Assembly (NCBI RefSeq): GCF_025567415.1
Contig: NZ_JAOQJV010000005.1
Span: forward strand, 62,001 to 126,000
DNA: 64,000 nt
DNA from: Claveliimonas ammoniilytica
GTDB lineage: Bacteria; Bacillota; Clostridia; Lachnospirales; Lachnospiraceae
Reading direction: 5' to 3'
Positions 15,427 to 25,344 of this stretch are shown one piece after another. Numbering within the stretch: position 1 is the stretch's first letter; each line of letters begins with the position of its first letter. The translations under genes were made by a program, and so were the position numbers. Under the pieces are notes generated by a model. It saw nothing but the letters and a program-made list of their open reading frames with translations. It did not search any database and was not told the DNA's origin.

Positions 15427-17925
15427 ATGGCACATAAAGGTAAGAAACCAGTAAAAAGACGAACTGCGGAGGAGCAGCCGAGACGCAGAGAACGGATTAC
15501 GCCGGAGAGGTATGATCCGGATTATCATGAAGGACTGACGACGAATCAGGTTATGGAGCATCGGTTGCAGGGATGGCGGAATCTGTCTGTGGAGGCTCCG
15601 TCTAAGACGACCAAGGATATTGTCAGGGAGAATACATTTACTTACTTCAACCTGATCTTTTTCGTGCTGGCGGTGTTGCTGATCATTGTAGGATCATTCC
15701 GTAACCTGACATTTCTGCCGGTCATTATTGGTAATACGTTAATCGGCATTTATCAGGAGATTCGGGCGAAGAACATATTGGATAAGATGAGTATGTTGAA
15801 TGCGCCTCATGCCAAGGTAGTGCGAGACGGTAAGGTGCAGCAGGTGGCTTCGGAGGATCTGGTGCTGGATGATATCGTGATTTTCAGTGCAGGCAATCAG
15901 ATCTGTGCAGATGCAATCGTGTCTGCCGGAGAGGTGCAGGTGAATGAATCACTGCTGACCGGTGAATCAGATGAGATCACGAAGCGCAGAGGAGATCAGC
16001 TCATGTCCGGAAGCTTTGTAATATCCGGCAAGTGTCATGCCAGACTTGACAAGGTTGGAGAGGATTCCTATATTTCCAAGCTGACACTGGAAGCGAAGAA
16101 GATGGGCGAGGGTGAGCAGTCAGAGATGATCCGTGCACTGGATAAGCTGGTCAAATGGGTCGGTATTGCGATCATTCCGATTGGTATTATTCTGGTAGTG
16201 CAGAGCTTTTTCTTTAACCACGATCCGTTCCAGAGCAGTGTGACTTCGATGGTAGCGGCAGTGATCGGTATGATTCCAGAGGGACTGTATCTGCTGGCAA
16301 CTGTTGCGTTGGCGGTCAGTGCCATGCGTCTTGCCAAGCAGCAGGTACTGCTTCACGATATGAAGAGCATCGAAACACTTGCCAGAGTCAATGTGCTGTG
16401 TGTGGATAAGACGGGAACGATTACCGAGAACACCATGGCGGTCCATGAAGCAGTCGAGACATTGGATTATTCCAGCGGGAAGGAAAAGGAGAAGTACCCA
16501 CCTCTGGATCAGATGATCGGCGATTTTGCGGCAGCGATGACGGCTGATAATATCACTATGGAAGCGTTAAAAGCTTACTTCACAGAGAATACAGGGAAGA
16601 AAGCGGTGAGCATGACTTCATTCTCTTCAGCGGTGAAGTATAGCAGTGTTACATTTGAGGATGGGGCGTATGTACTTGGTGCTCCTGAGATGGTGCTTCG
16701 GGATGACTACATTCTCTATGAAGCAGAGATAGAACAGTATGCGAAAAAAGGATATCGTGTGCTGGTATTTGGTAAATATGAAGGTGAGATTGACGGTAAG
16801 AAACTGACTGAAAAAGTAGTGCCGTTAGGATATGTCACGCTTGCCAATCCAATACGTGACAAGGCAAAAGAGACGTTTGAATATTTTGCGGAGCAGGATG
16901 TGCAGATCAAGGTGATTTCCGGTGATAATCCGATGACCGTATCTGAGGTCGCAGCTCAGGCGGGGATTGCCGGAGCTGAGCACTATGTAGATGCGTCTAC
17001 TCTGAAGACGGATGAACAGGTGGCAAGAGCCATGGAGAAATACACCGTATTCGGCCGTGTAACGCCGAATCAGAAGAGACAGTTTGTACATGCACTGCAG
17101 AAAGCAGGTAACACGGTTGCCATGACCGGTGATGGTGTCAATGACGTGCTTGCGCTGAAGGATGCGGATTGCAGTATCGCGATGGCATCCGGAAGCGAGG
17201 CAGCTACCCAGGCTGCGCAGGTAGTGCTGTTGGAGTCGGATTTCTCCTGTATGCCTTCCGTAGTATTAGAAGGACGACGTGTAGTTAATAATATCCAGCG
17301 GTCAGCGAGTTTGTTCTTGGTTAAGAATATATTCTCGTTACTGCTGTCAATCCTGTCTGCGGTATTTATGATCAGCTATCCACTGGAACCGTCGCAGGTA
17401 TCTCTGATCAGCATGTTTACGATTGGTATTCCGGGATTCTTCCTGGCGTTGGAACCGAATAAGACTCGTATCAAGGGACATTTTATGACCAATGTCCTTC
17501 TGAAAGCACTTCCGGCCGGGCTTACGGATGTGTTCGCAGTGGGAGCGCTGGTTGTATGCGGACATGTATTCGGACTCCCGTCAGAGGATATCGCAACGGC
17601 AGCTACGATGCTTCTGGCGATTGTTGGATTCATGATCCTGTATAAGATCTGTCAGCCAATGAACAGTGTCCGCCTGGCGGTATTCATCGGATGTATTGTG
17701 GGGATGATTTTCTGTGGAGTATTCCTGAATCAGCTGTTTGCTATGAGTGGTATGTCCACAATTTGTATTTTGTTGTTTGTCATGTTCTCGTTTGCAGCAG
17801 AATCCTTCTTCCGTTACCTGAGTATTCTGGTAGAAGACGTAAGGCTTCTGGTTAAAAGGATACGCGGCGATATTTCCAAAGAGGAACTGCTCTATAAGCT
17901 GGAAGGGGAGGAACTTGACAGATAA
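15427..17925 (+). CDS. P-type cation-transporting ATPase (CtpE-like)
   Basis: An 832-residue HAD-type P-ATPase. In order: actuator domain with LLTGES, the PEGL motif of Ca2+-type pumps (GMIPEGLYLL), phosphorylation site CVDKTGTIT (Asp near 327), hinge GDGVNDVLALKDADC, and about six C-terminal membrane segments. The N-terminus is a basic tail (KKPVKRRTAEEQPRR). No heavy-metal CxxC domain is present. The pattern is closest to CtpE/Ca2+-type pumps; the ion is not certain. It has its own upstream gap with a TATAAT and a strong terminator after it, so it is probably transcribed separately from the zinc block. Confidence 0.92.
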   Translation: MAHKGKKPVKRRTAEEQPRRRERITPERYDPDYHEGLTTNQVMEHRLQGWRNLSVEAPSKTTKDIVRENTFTYFNLIFFVLAVLLIIVGSFRNLTFLPVIIGNTLIGIYQEIRAKNILDKMSMLNAPHAKVVRDGKVQQVASEDLVLDDIVIFSAGNQICADAIVSAGEVQVNESLLTGESDEITKRRGDQLMSGSFVISGKCHARLDKVGEDSYISKLTLEAKKMGEGEQSEMIRALDKLVKWVGIAIIPIGIILVVQSFFFNHDPFQSSVTSMVAAVIGMIPEGLYLLATVALAVSAMRLAKQQVLLHDMKSIETLARVNVLCVDKTGTITENTMAVHEAVETLDYSSGKEKEKYPPLDQMIGDFAAAMTADNITMEALKAYFTENTGKKAVSMTSFSSAVKYSSVTFEDGAYVLGAPEMVLRDDYILYEAEIEQYAKKGYRVLVFGKYEGEIDGKKLTEKVVPLGYVTLANPIRDKAKETFEYFAEQDVQIKVISGDNPMTVSEVAAQAGIAGAEHYVDASTLKTDEQVARAMEKYTVFGRVTPNQKRQFVHALQKAGNTVAMTGDGVNDVLALKDADCSIAMASGSEAATQAAQVVLLESDFSCMPSVVLEGRRVVNNIQRSASLFLVKNIFSLLLSILSAVFMISYPLEPSQVSLISMFTIGIPGFFLALEPNKTRIKGHFMTNVLLKALPAGLTDVFAVGALVVCGHVFGLPSEDIATAATMLLAIVGFMILYKICQPMNSVRLAVFIGCIVGMIFCGVFLNQLFAMSGMSTICILLFVMFSFAAESFFRYLSILVEDVRLLVKRIRGDISKEELLYKLEGEELDR

Positions 17926-17987
17926 GACAGATTCTGTTATGTTAGGGAAGCTAAAACCTGTATGGATTTTTCTGGTGTAACCATTTT

Positions 17988-18029
17988 CGCCATACGATCA
18001 CTATGATAGTGGTTGTATGGCGTTTTTTT
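17988..18029 (+). terminator. Rho-independent terminator after the P-type ATPase gene
   Basis: A 16-nt-arm hairpin (17988-18003 with 18007-18022) is followed by seven T (18023-18029). Confidence 0.92.
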
Positions 18030-18150
18030 ACTTTACAGGAAATTGTTTTCCTGTAAAGTAAAAAACGCTCCGCGAGGATGCGCACTGCGGCGGATGAGGT
18101 AGATGTCGCAAGCGACCGCCGCAGGCGCGAGAATGTGCCAAGGCACATTC
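18030..18150. repeat. G+C-rich structured intergenic repeat, copy 1
   Basis: Three hairpins in a row: ACTTTACAGGAAA pairing with its complement across TTG, a GCGGCGG...CCGCCGC arm enclosing GTCGCAAGCGAC, and GAATGTGCC/GGCACATTC. The core GCGGCGGATGAGG recurs as GCGGCGGGTGAGG in the element near 19520-19680. The base composition differs from the neighbouring genes. Confidence 0.65.
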
Positions 18151-18193
18151 TTTGTTCTGTAATAAGATATCAGGAGTTATGAGGGAGGATATG

Positions 18194-19564
18194 ATGAACG
18201 ATACTTTTATGAAAGAGAAGCCGATTTTGCCACTGCTGACATCTATGGCATTACCGATGGTAGTGTCCATGCTGGTAAATTCACTTTATAATATTGTAGA
18301 CAGTCTGTTTGTAGCGCAGATTAATGAGAAGGCAATGACGGCATTGTCACTTGTATATCCGCTGCAGAATCTGATGAATGCGATTGCAATTGGTTTTGGT
18401 ATAGGTATTAATGCAGTAATTGCATTTCATCTGGGAGCAGGTAACAGAGAAAAAGCAGATATTGCAGCAACGCATGGATTTATATTTGCATTGATCCATA
18501 GTGTGATTATGATGACAGCAGGAATTCTGTTAATGCCGGTATTTCTTAGAATGTTCACCGGAGATGCAGAAGTGATCGAAATGGGTATGCAGTATTCTGT
18601 AATTGTATTTTTATTTGCGCCGACGATTATGATCGAGCTGGTATTTGAAAAGTTATTTCAGGCGACAGGTAATATGAAGGTTACCATGCTAAGTCTGATG
18701 TGTGGATCGATTGCGAATATTATCCTGGATCCGTTGATGATCTTTGGCATTGGTCCATTTCCGGAGATGGGGATCCGCGGGGCGGCACTGGCAACAGGAC
18801 TTGGTCAGCTCCTGACCTGGGTAATCTATATTGTTGCGTATCTCAGCCCGAAGCAGACGGTGCATTTCCAATGGAAATACTGTCATCCGGATAGCGCGAT
18901 TGACCGGAAGCTGTACGGCGTGGGGATTCCGGCAATTTTCAATCTGGCACTTCCGTCACTTCTGATCTCGCTGTTAAATGGACTGCTTGCAGTGTATTCG
19001 CAAAGTTATGTAGTAGTGCTGGGTATTTATTACAAGTTGCAGACATTTTTGTATCTGCCGGCAAATGGAATCATTCAGGGAATGCGCCCTGTAATCGGTT
19101 ATAATTACGGAGCGGGCGAGAGAGAGCGTGTAAAGAAGATTTATCGATTGACACTCTATATGACAGGAAGTATTATGATTCTTGGTACGATACTCTGTCT
19201 GCTGGCATCTGGCCAGCTGATTGGATTCTTTACGACAAATAACGAGACGATCCGGATCGGACAGACAGCACTTCGTGTGATTAGTATGGGCTTTGTGATC
19301 TCAGCAGTATCGGTGACCACATCGGGAGCACTGGAAGGACTGGGAAAAGGAAAAGAATCTTTCCAGATTTCATTGTTCCGATATCTGATCACGATTGTTC
19401 CGGCAGCATGGATCTTATGTCGAATTGGTGGCGCGGAATGGGTATGGCATGCATTCTGGATTTCAGAGACGATCACGGCATTGATTGCATGGAGAATTTA
19501 CCACAAATCAGTGAAAATGAACGCAGATAAGCATTCCCCCCGCTTCAAGTGCGCGGAGTACTAA
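18194..19564 (+). CDS. MATE family efflux transporter
   Basis: A 456-residue MATE exporter with twelve predicted membrane segments in two halves; typical stretches are PLLTSMALPMVVSMLVNSLY at the start, GIGINAVIAFHLGAGNREKA and NGIIQGMRPVIGYNYGAGE. MATE pumps export cationic drugs or metabolites in exchange for Na+ or H+. The ATG at 18194 has GGGAGG five nt upstream; upstream in-frame ATGs (18152, 18179, 18191) are less well spaced. The last ~9 residues (SPRFKCAEY) are encoded by an intergenic repeat, so the native C-terminus may have been replaced by repeat insertion. Confidence 0.92.
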   Translation: MNDTFMKEKPILPLLTSMALPMVVSMLVNSLYNIVDSLFVAQINEKAMTALSLVYPLQNLMNAIAIGFGIGINAVIAFHLGAGNREKADIAATHGFIFALIHSVIMMTAGILLMPVFLRMFTGDAEVIEMGMQYSVIVFLFAPTIMIELVFEKLFQATGNMKVTMLSLMCGSIANIILDPLMIFGIGPFPEMGIRGAALATGLGQLLTWVIYIVAYLSPKQTVHFQWKYCHPDSAIDRKLYGVGIPAIFNLALPSLLISLLNGLLAVYSQSYVVVLGIYYKLQTFLYLPANGIIQGMRPVIGYNYGAGERERVKKIYRLTLYMTGSIMILGTILCLLASGQLIGFFTTNNETIRIGQTALRVISMGFVISAVSVTTSGALEGLGKGKESFQISLFRYLITIVPAAWILCRIGGAEWVWHAFWISETITALIAWRIYHKSVKMNADKHSPRFKCAEY

Positions 19565-19685
19565 GCGGCGGGTGAGGGGGGATGCTTATGTCAGTGGGAG
19601 TTGAAAGCTCCCACTGACAGATCGCGAAGCGACTGCGTTCATGAGCAAGTAGCGAAGCGGATTGCGAATGTCCGCTTTACTTAGC
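19525..19685. repeat. G+C-rich structured intergenic repeat, copy 2
   Basis: Contains a long arm ATAAGCATTCCCCCC pairing with GGGGGGATGCTTAT, the perfect stem GTCAGTGGGAG / CTCCCACTGAC, and the segments GCGGCGGGTGAGG, TCGCGAAGCGAC and GCGAATGTCC that echo copy 1. It begins inside the 3' end of the upstream MATE gene and ends just before the second MATE gene. Confidence 0.65.
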
Positions 19686-19705
19686 TGAATACAGGGGGAT
19701 GAGGT

Positions 19706-21025
19706 ATGGCAGGAAAAGAGAATACGCTGCAGGAATTTGGGAAATACGTGTCGCAGAGCGTGCTTAGTCAGCTTGGCGTATCCTGCTATATTCTGGCTGA
19801 TACGTATTTTATATCGAAAGGTGTCGGGGCAGATGGCCTGACAGCACTGAATCTGGCAATACCGGTATTCAGCGTGATGAACGGCTGTGGCTTTATGTTG
19901 GGCATCGGAAGTGGAACAAAATACGGCATTATGAAGGGCACGGGAAATGAAAAACGTGGCGATGTGCTGTTTACCAGCAGCTTGTGTGTGGTGACGGTGC
20001 TGGCTGTAATCTTTATGTTGATCGGTCTGCTGGCAGCAGATCCAATCACGGCGCTTGTGGGAGCCAATGCAGAAGTATACGATATGACAAGAACGTATCT
20101 GCAGGTGATTTTATTATTTTCTCCAATGTTTATGATTAACAATCTGCTTGGTGCTATGATCCGGAATGACGGCAATACGTCTCTGGCAATGACTGCGATG
20201 CTGAGTGGATGTCTGTTTAATATTGTATTTGACTATATCTTTGTATTCCCGATTGGAATGGGGCTCTTCGGTGCGGTACTTGCAACGGCGGTTGCTCCGA
20301 TCATCAGTATATTAATATTGTTGCAGCATTTTGTGAAAAAGAAGAATCAGTTTCGATTGATACGTGTCCGACCTGATGTGAGACTCGTGGCATCGGCAGC
20401 AGGGCTCGGTGTGCCGTCCCTGGTAACAGAAGTGTCATCCGGACTGGTAATTGCAGTATTTAATCTGTTGATCCTTGGTCTGGCGGGAAATGTAGGCGTG
20501 GCGGCATATGGTGTGGTAGCTAATATATCCATTGTCGTAATTGCTATTTATAATGGTATTGCACAGGGTGTACAGCCGCTTTTGAGCCGTGAATACGGGC
20601 GCAGCCAGGAAAAGAATGTGCATAGATTCCTTGGTTGGGCAATGATGCTTACGGTTATACTTGCGATGTTGATCTACGTGGGGATTTACTGGAATGCAGA
20701 TGTGATTGCAATGATCTTTAACAGCGGTCGGGATATGGATCTGCAGAGAATAGCAGTAGAAGGACTTAAGATTTATTTTACAGCCTGTCCATTCGTAGGA
20801 GCGAATATCCTGCTTGCGATATACTTCGCAGCAACAGATCAGGCGGCTCCGGCACAGATGATCTCATTGCTTCGCGGGCTGATCGTGATCATACCGCTGG
20901 CATTTATCATGGCAAATGTGGCAGGGCTTACAGGTGTGTGGATGACATTTCCGCTGACGGAGTTGGTGGTATGTGTTGTGGCTTGCGGATTATATAAGAA
21001 GATGAAAAGAACTTATTTAAAATGA
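19706..21025 (+). CDS. MATE family efflux transporter (second copy, divergent)
   Basis: A 439-residue MATE exporter with twelve membrane segments, beginning GKYVSQSVLSQLGVSCYILA and containing GSGTKYGIMKGTGNEKRGDV and GIAQGVQPLLSREYGRSQEK, the second-half signature. It is clearly different from the gene upstream and belongs to another MATE subgroup, so the pair is not a recent duplication. The ATG has GGGGATGAGG upstream. A bidirectional terminator follows at 21119. Confidence 0.92.
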   Translation: MAGKENTLQEFGKYVSQSVLSQLGVSCYILADTYFISKGVGADGLTALNLAIPVFSVMNGCGFMLGIGSGTKYGIMKGTGNEKRGDVLFTSSLCVVTVLAVIFMLIGLLAADPITALVGANAEVYDMTRTYLQVILLFSPMFMINNLLGAMIRNDGNTSLAMTAMLSGCLFNIVFDYIFVFPIGMGLFGAVLATAVAPIISILILLQHFVKKKNQFRLIRVRPDVRLVASAAGLGVPSLVTEVSSGLVIAVFNLLILGLAGNVGVAAYGVVANISIVVIAIYNGIAQGVQPLLSREYGRSQEKNVHRFLGWAMMLTVILAMLIYVGIYWNADVIAMIFNSGRDMDLQRIAVEGLKIYFTACPFVGANILLAIYFAATDQAAPAQMISLLRGLIVIIPLAFIMANVAGLTGVWMTFPLTELVVCVVACGLYKKMKRTYLK

Positions 21026-21118
21026 ATAATAATTGATAAAATTATATTTGCAAATGGTTAGACAGAAATGACGAAGACAACTAGCCTAAAAGTTTAATCC
21101 ACTTTACGGAATAGAAAA

Positions 21119-21153
21119 CCCCACAAGCTGGAACCTTGTGGGGCTTTCGTTCG
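21119..21153. terminator. Bidirectional terminator between the MATE and murF genes
   Basis: A perfect 9-bp stem CCCCACAAG / CTTGTGGGG with a 7-nt loop, followed by CTTTCGTTCG on the plus strand and TTTTCT on the minus strand. It serves converging transcripts. Confidence 0.85.
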
Positions 21154-21291
21154 TCCAGTTGGACATTGGTATCAGTTATCTATCAATAATATAGCATATG
21201 TTGATAGACCTTTCAAGTATTTCACACTAGAATGAAAATATTCTTTTTTGTGGTAGTTTTTGTCGGAGTTTATGAAAAAATATTAAAAAAT

Positions 21292-22653
21292 CTATCTCAA
21301 TGCTTCTACAATCTCTGGGAATTCCATTCCGTGAGATGCCTTGATCAGCACATTATCTCCATCTTTCAGAATATCCTTTGTCTGTGCAAGGAAGTCTGCT
21401 TTTGTCTCGAACCAGAGTGCCTTTGTGCCATCTGAAGCAGCACCTTCGGCAATCTCCTTTGACATCGGACCGATGGCACATACCAGATCGATACCAATCT
21501 CTGCAGCATATTCACCGACAGAACGATGAAGTGCTGCATAATCCGGTCCCAGCTCACCCATATCGCCGAGTACAGCGACCTTACGTCCGATACCCATATT
21601 CAGTACATCCAGGGAGGCCTTCATGGATACAGGGTTGGCATTGTAGCAGTCATCCAGCAGGATCAGGCGATCAGTCTGGATGATATGGTTGCGTCCCGGA
21701 ATGGATGGCAGAGATTCGATGCCGCGTTTAATCTCTTCGGTAGTAAGTCCGAGTTTGGAACCGACTGCGGATCCTGCCAGTGCGTTGGATACCATATGGA
21801 TACCAGGAATTGGTACAACGCAGGAGAAGCTTCCTTCCGGCAGATGGATGGTGCAGGAAGTTCCTTTCAGTCCTAATGGTTCTACATCTGTAGCGTATAT
21901 CACGTTCTTATCCTGATCCAGTCCATAGAAGATCGGATCAGAACCTTTTACAGGTCCGATAGTGGAAAGGAGCGGATCGTCTCCATTCAATACAACGGAA
22001 CCACCCGGCTTCATATCCTGGAACATCTGTGTCTTTTCCTGCATGATACCTTCGCGTGTCTTCAGGAATTCCAGATGAGCTACGCCGATATTAGTGATTA
22101 CGCAGATATCAGGGCTTGCAACAGTGGAAAGCTTGCGCATTTCTCCAAAGTGGTTGATGCCCATTTCCAGCACGGATACCTGATGTTCTTCGTTCATTTC
22201 AAAAATAGTCAGCGGAAGCCCACATTCATTATTAAAGTTTCCCTGTGTCTTGTGAACGTTGTATTTCTGAGCCAGTACGGATGCGATCATTTCCTTGGTA
22301 CTGGTCTTGCCGACGCTTCCGGTGATGCCTACGACTTTTACGTCGAAGGAGTCACGGTAGAGTTTGGCGATGTCAAGCAGAGCCTGGCCGGTAGCCTCTA
22401 CCAGTATGTAAGGATAATCGGTATCACCCAGATCTTCGTGGGATACAACGCAGAGTGCGCCCTTCTCGATGGTATCCGGGATGAATTGGTGTGCATTAAA
22501 ACGCTCTCCGTTGATCGCTACAAAGAGAAAGTCCTTTTCTACCTTGCGGCTGTCAATGGTAACGCCGGCAACTTCCCGGTCTAAGAGACTTTCGTTACCG
22601 TGATAGGTACCCTGGCAGGCGCGGGTGATGTTTCTTAAAGTAAGATTCTTCAT
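21292..22653 (-). CDS. murF: UDP-N-acetylmuramoyl-tripeptide--D-alanyl-D-alanine ligase
   Basis: A 453-residue Mur ligase adding D-Ala-D-Ala to the UDP-MurNAc-tripeptide in the cytoplasm. It has the N-terminal UDP-binding domain (GVTIDSRKVEKDFLFVAI), ATP loop GITGSVGKTST (109-119), the Mur motif NNECGLPLTIFEMN and the C-terminal domain (DDCYNANPVSMKASL, AVLGDMGELG). Full family length. It lies 10 nt after ddl, whose product makes its D-Ala-D-Ala substrate, in the operon pncB-ddl-murF. Confidence 0.96.
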   Translation of the reverse strand: MKNLTLRNITRACQGTYHGNESLLDREVAGVTIDSRKVEKDFLFVAINGERFNAHQFIPDTIEKGALCVVSHEDLGDTDYPYILVEATGQALLDIAKLYRDSFDVKVVGITGSVGKTSTKEMIASVLAQKYNVHKTQGNFNNECGLPLTIFEMNEEHQVSVLEMGINHFGEMRKLSTVASPDICVITNIGVAHLEFLKTREGIMQEKTQMFQDMKPGGSVVLNGDDPLLSTIGPVKGSDPIFYGLDQDKNVIYATDVEPLGLKGTSCTIHLPEGSFSCVVPIPGIHMVSNALAGSAVGSKLGLTTEEIKRGIESLPSIPGRNHIIQTDRLILLDDCYNANPVSMKASLDVLNMGIGRKVAVLGDMGELGPDYAALHRSVGEYAAEIGIDLVCAIGPMSKEIAEGAASDGTKALWFETKADFLAQTKDILKDGDNVLIKASHGMEFPEIVEALR

Positions 22654-22663
22654 GTGTTCGCTC

Positions 22664-23728
22664 CTAATTCTGGTATCTGGTTTCTAATGATTTGCGGATG
22701 ATCAGTTCGCAGAATTCACCGTATTCGTATCCGGCAGCCTTTGCAGCTTTCGGGAGAAGGCTTGCGCCTGTCATACCAGGAAGAGAGTTGACTTCCAGAC
22801 AGTAGAATTCTCCGGTGTGGTTATCTACGATAAAGTCTGCACGGGAATATACATCCAGACGCAGTGCCTCGAATGCTTTTTCGCCGGCAGCCTGAATCTG
22901 TGCAGTCTGCTCAGCATTCAGTGACTGTGCAGGACAGATCTCGCTTGCTCCCCCAATCTGATATTTATTTACGTAGTCGAATACGCCGTCCTTTGGAATG
23001 ATCTCAACCAACGGAAGAGCTTTGCCGTCTACGATACCGCAGGCGTACTCACGTCCGTCGATAAATGGCTCGATGACTACTTCGTCTTCTTTTTTAAATG
23101 ATGTTTCGATGGCATCACGATATTCCGCATCTGTATGTACGATGTGTACGCCGATGCTGGATCCGCCGGAACAAGGTTTTACAACTACCGGAAGATGGAA
23201 TCCCAGTTCATCCAGCGTGCAGTCTTTGTCCTTGCGGAACAGATGTGTACCGGCTGGTGTTGGAACGCCCTGTGCCTGAAAGATTTCTTTGGTAACACCC
23301 TTATCCATAGACAGGGCACATCCAAGAGAATTCGGTCCGGTGTAACGGATGCCGAGGATATCAAAGGCAGACTGCAGTTTGCCATTTTCTCCCAGACTTC
23401 CATGCAGAGCCATAAATGTAATATCTGCCATGGAGCAGAGCTCTAATACATTTGGTCCCAGATAACTTAAAGAATCACCCGGGCGGGATGCCCACAGAGC
23501 ATCCAGATCCGGCTCTTTGATCTGGATATCGGCAGCGATGCCAAGACCGCCATCTTCCTGGTTAAATACTTCTTCTAATTTGTTGGAATCCCAGTCAAGT
23601 CCCATGAATGCGTCCAGCAGATAAGCCTGGTGTCCGCGTTCACGCAGTGCCTTGCAGACACTGGCACCGGAATTCAGAGAAACGTCGCGTTCGTTGCTGT
23701 AGCCGCCTGCTAATACAATAATCTTCAT
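22664..23728 (-). CDS. ddl: D-alanine--D-alanine ligase
   Basis: A 354-residue ATP-grasp ligase that joins two D-alanines. Seen: N-terminal GGYSNERDVSLNSGASV, MALHGSLGENGKLQ, the grasp segment PVVVKPCSGGSSIGVHIV and the metal/substrate end LEVNSLPGMTGASLLPKA. It is in the same operon as murF, with a 21-nt gap from pncB upstream. The omega-loop residue that separates D-Ala from D-Lac ligases was not resolved by eye, so substrate preference is assumed from the murF context. Confidence 0.94.
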   Translation of the reverse strand: MKIIVLAGGYSNERDVSLNSGASVCKALRERGHQAYLLDAFMGLDWDSNKLEEVFNQEDGGLGIAADIQIKEPDLDALWASRPGDSLSYLGPNVLELCSMADITFMALHGSLGENGKLQSAFDILGIRYTGPNSLGCALSMDKGVTKEIFQAQGVPTPAGTHLFRKDKDCTLDELGFHLPVVVKPCSGGSSIGVHIVHTDAEYRDAIETSFKKEDEVVIEPFIDGREYACGIVDGKALPLVEIIPKDGVFDYVNKYQIGGASEICPAQSLNAEQTAQIQAAGEKAFEALRLDVYSRADFIVDNHTGEFYCLEVNSLPGMTGASLLPKAAKAAGYEYGEFCELIIRKSLETRYQN

Positions 23729-23749
23729 AATATTAATACTCCCTTATAA

Positions 23750-25201
23750 TTATTCTCTTCCAAGCTGATTCAGCAGCTCTTTCTTTACTGCGTACAGCTT
23801 ATCAGATAAGTCTACGTATACACGGTGTGGATAGAACAGACGCTTGGTCTCATCCCACAGAGTTGCTTTTTCCTGGGTACAGTATGCTGCGATCTCTTTT
23901 ACAGATGGTGACTGGTAAATGCATTCGCCGTTGCGGAAGACTGGCACCATCAGTTCTCGCATGGTGTAAGAGCCGCCTTTGAGCTTGGTCTTTTTCCATG
24001 TCTCCAGTGGATCGAAGATCACAAGATCTTCATCCGGGTTAAATGCTTCACCTACAAAGCAGATCAGATCAGCACGGATCTTACCGGTTGCCTTATCATA
24101 GATTCGGTAAATGGTCTTGTTACCAGGATTGGTAATCTTTTCTGTATTCTCAGACAGCTTGATCTTCGGTACGAATTCGCCATCCTCTGTCTTGATAGCA
24201 GCAAGTTTATACACGCCTCCGAATGATGGACAGTCCTTGGAGGTGATCAGGTTGGTACCTACACCCCAGGAAGTGATTGCTGCGCCCTGGATCTTCAGGT
24301 CATGAAGCAGATATTCATCCAGGTCATTGGATGCTGCAATCGTAGCATCTTCGAATCCGGCTTCATCCAGCATCTTACGTGCTTTTTTAGACAGGTAAGC
24401 CAGGTCACCGCTGTCCAGACGAATGCCATAGCGGGTCAGCTTCACACCTGCGTCACGCATTTCCTGAAATACGCGGATTGCGTTCGGCACACCGGATTTC
24501 AGAGTGTCATACGTATCAACGAGCAGAGTGCAGTTATCCGGATAGAGATCAGCGTAAGCCTTAAATGCAGTGTATTCATCCGAAAAGCTCATGATCCAGC
24601 TGTGTGCGTGAGTTCCGAGCACCGGTACATCAAAAAGCTTACCGGCAAGTACGTTGGAAGTACCTACACATCCACCGATCACAGCTGCCCTTGCACCGTA
24701 AAGACCTGCATCCGGTCCCTGGGCACGGCGCAGCCCAAATTCCATAATTCCATCGCCGGCTGCCGCAAATACAACGCGGGAAGCCTTGGTGGCGATCAGA
24801 GACTGGTGATTGATAATATTCAGGATCGCAGTCTCTACAAGCTGAGCTTCCATGATCGGAGCGACAACTTTAAGTAGTGGTTCCTTTGGGAAAATGACGC
24901 TTCCTTCCGGGATCGCATAGATGTCACCACTGAAGTGGAATCCACTTAAGTAGTGCAGAAATTCCTCGTCAAAGATGCCGAGGCTTCTGAGATAGTCAAC
25001 ATCCTCATATGTGAAATTCAGTCCTTTTACGTATTCAATGACCTGTTCCAGTCCGGCGCAGATTGCGTAACCTCCATTGCAGGGATTCTGACGATAAAAT
25101 ACATCAAAAATAACGGTCTCGTTCTGGCCCTTTTCATAATAGCCCTGCATCATGGTTAATTCATAAAAATCAGTCAGCAAGGTTAAATCTCTTTGATTCA
25201 T
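23750..25201 (-). CDS. pncB: Nicotinate phosphoribosyltransferase
   Basis: A 483-residue NAPRTase that converts nicotinate and PRPP (with ATP) to nicotinate mononucleotide, the entry to NAD salvage. Recognised by LLTDFYELTMMQGYY at the start, EFGLRRAQGPDAGLYGARAA, GTHAHSWIMSF and YGIRLDSGDLAYLSKKAR. Length fits the long bacterial form. It heads a minus-strand operon with ddl and murF. The 5' region holds a structured element also found before malQ. Confidence 0.95.
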   Translation of the reverse strand: MNQRDLTLLTDFYELTMMQGYYEKGQNETVIFDVFYRQNPCNGGYAICAGLEQVIEYVKGLNFTYEDVDYLRSLGIFDEEFLHYLSGFHFSGDIYAIPEGSVIFPKEPLLKVVAPIMEAQLVETAILNIINHQSLIATKASRVVFAAAGDGIMEFGLRRAQGPDAGLYGARAAVIGGCVGTSNVLAGKLFDVPVLGTHAHSWIMSFSDEYTAFKAYADLYPDNCTLLVDTYDTLKSGVPNAIRVFQEMRDAGVKLTRYGIRLDSGDLAYLSKKARKMLDEAGFEDATIAASNDLDEYLLHDLKIQGAAITSWGVGTNLITSKDCPSFGGVYKLAAIKTEDGEFVPKIKLSENTEKITNPGNKTIYRIYDKATGKIRADLICFVGEAFNPDEDLVIFDPLETWKKTKLKGGSYTMRELMVPVFRNGECIYQSPSVKEIAAYCTQEKATLWDETKRLFYPHRVYVDLSDKLYAVKKELLNQLGRE

Positions 25202-25267
25202 CTTGATTTAACTCCTTTATATATTTTTTGTTTCATTTAAATCTAAATCTAAATATAAATCTAAACA

Positions 25268-25326
25268 GATGCCGACGAATTGCTCCGCACTGTACATCTT
25301 AATATCTTATTATATCATCCTAAATT
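25268..25326 (-). repeat. Leader-like structured element upstream of pncB (copy A)
   Basis: Read on the minus strand: AATTTAGGATGATATAAT, then GATATTAAGATG, then a hairpin GCGGA-GCAA-TTCGT closed by GATG...CATC. It aligns without gaps over about 55 positions to an element upstream of malQ (27646-27726). A TATAAT lies inside, so it probably includes the promoter and the first leader hairpin. Confidence 0.55.
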
Positions 25327-25344
25327 GCAAATTAAAAGATTGCT

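Noticed and set aside
25236..25266. TAAATC short tandem units before pncB
   Set aside because: Too short and imperfect to be a CRISPR or defined repeat; treated as AT-rich leader.
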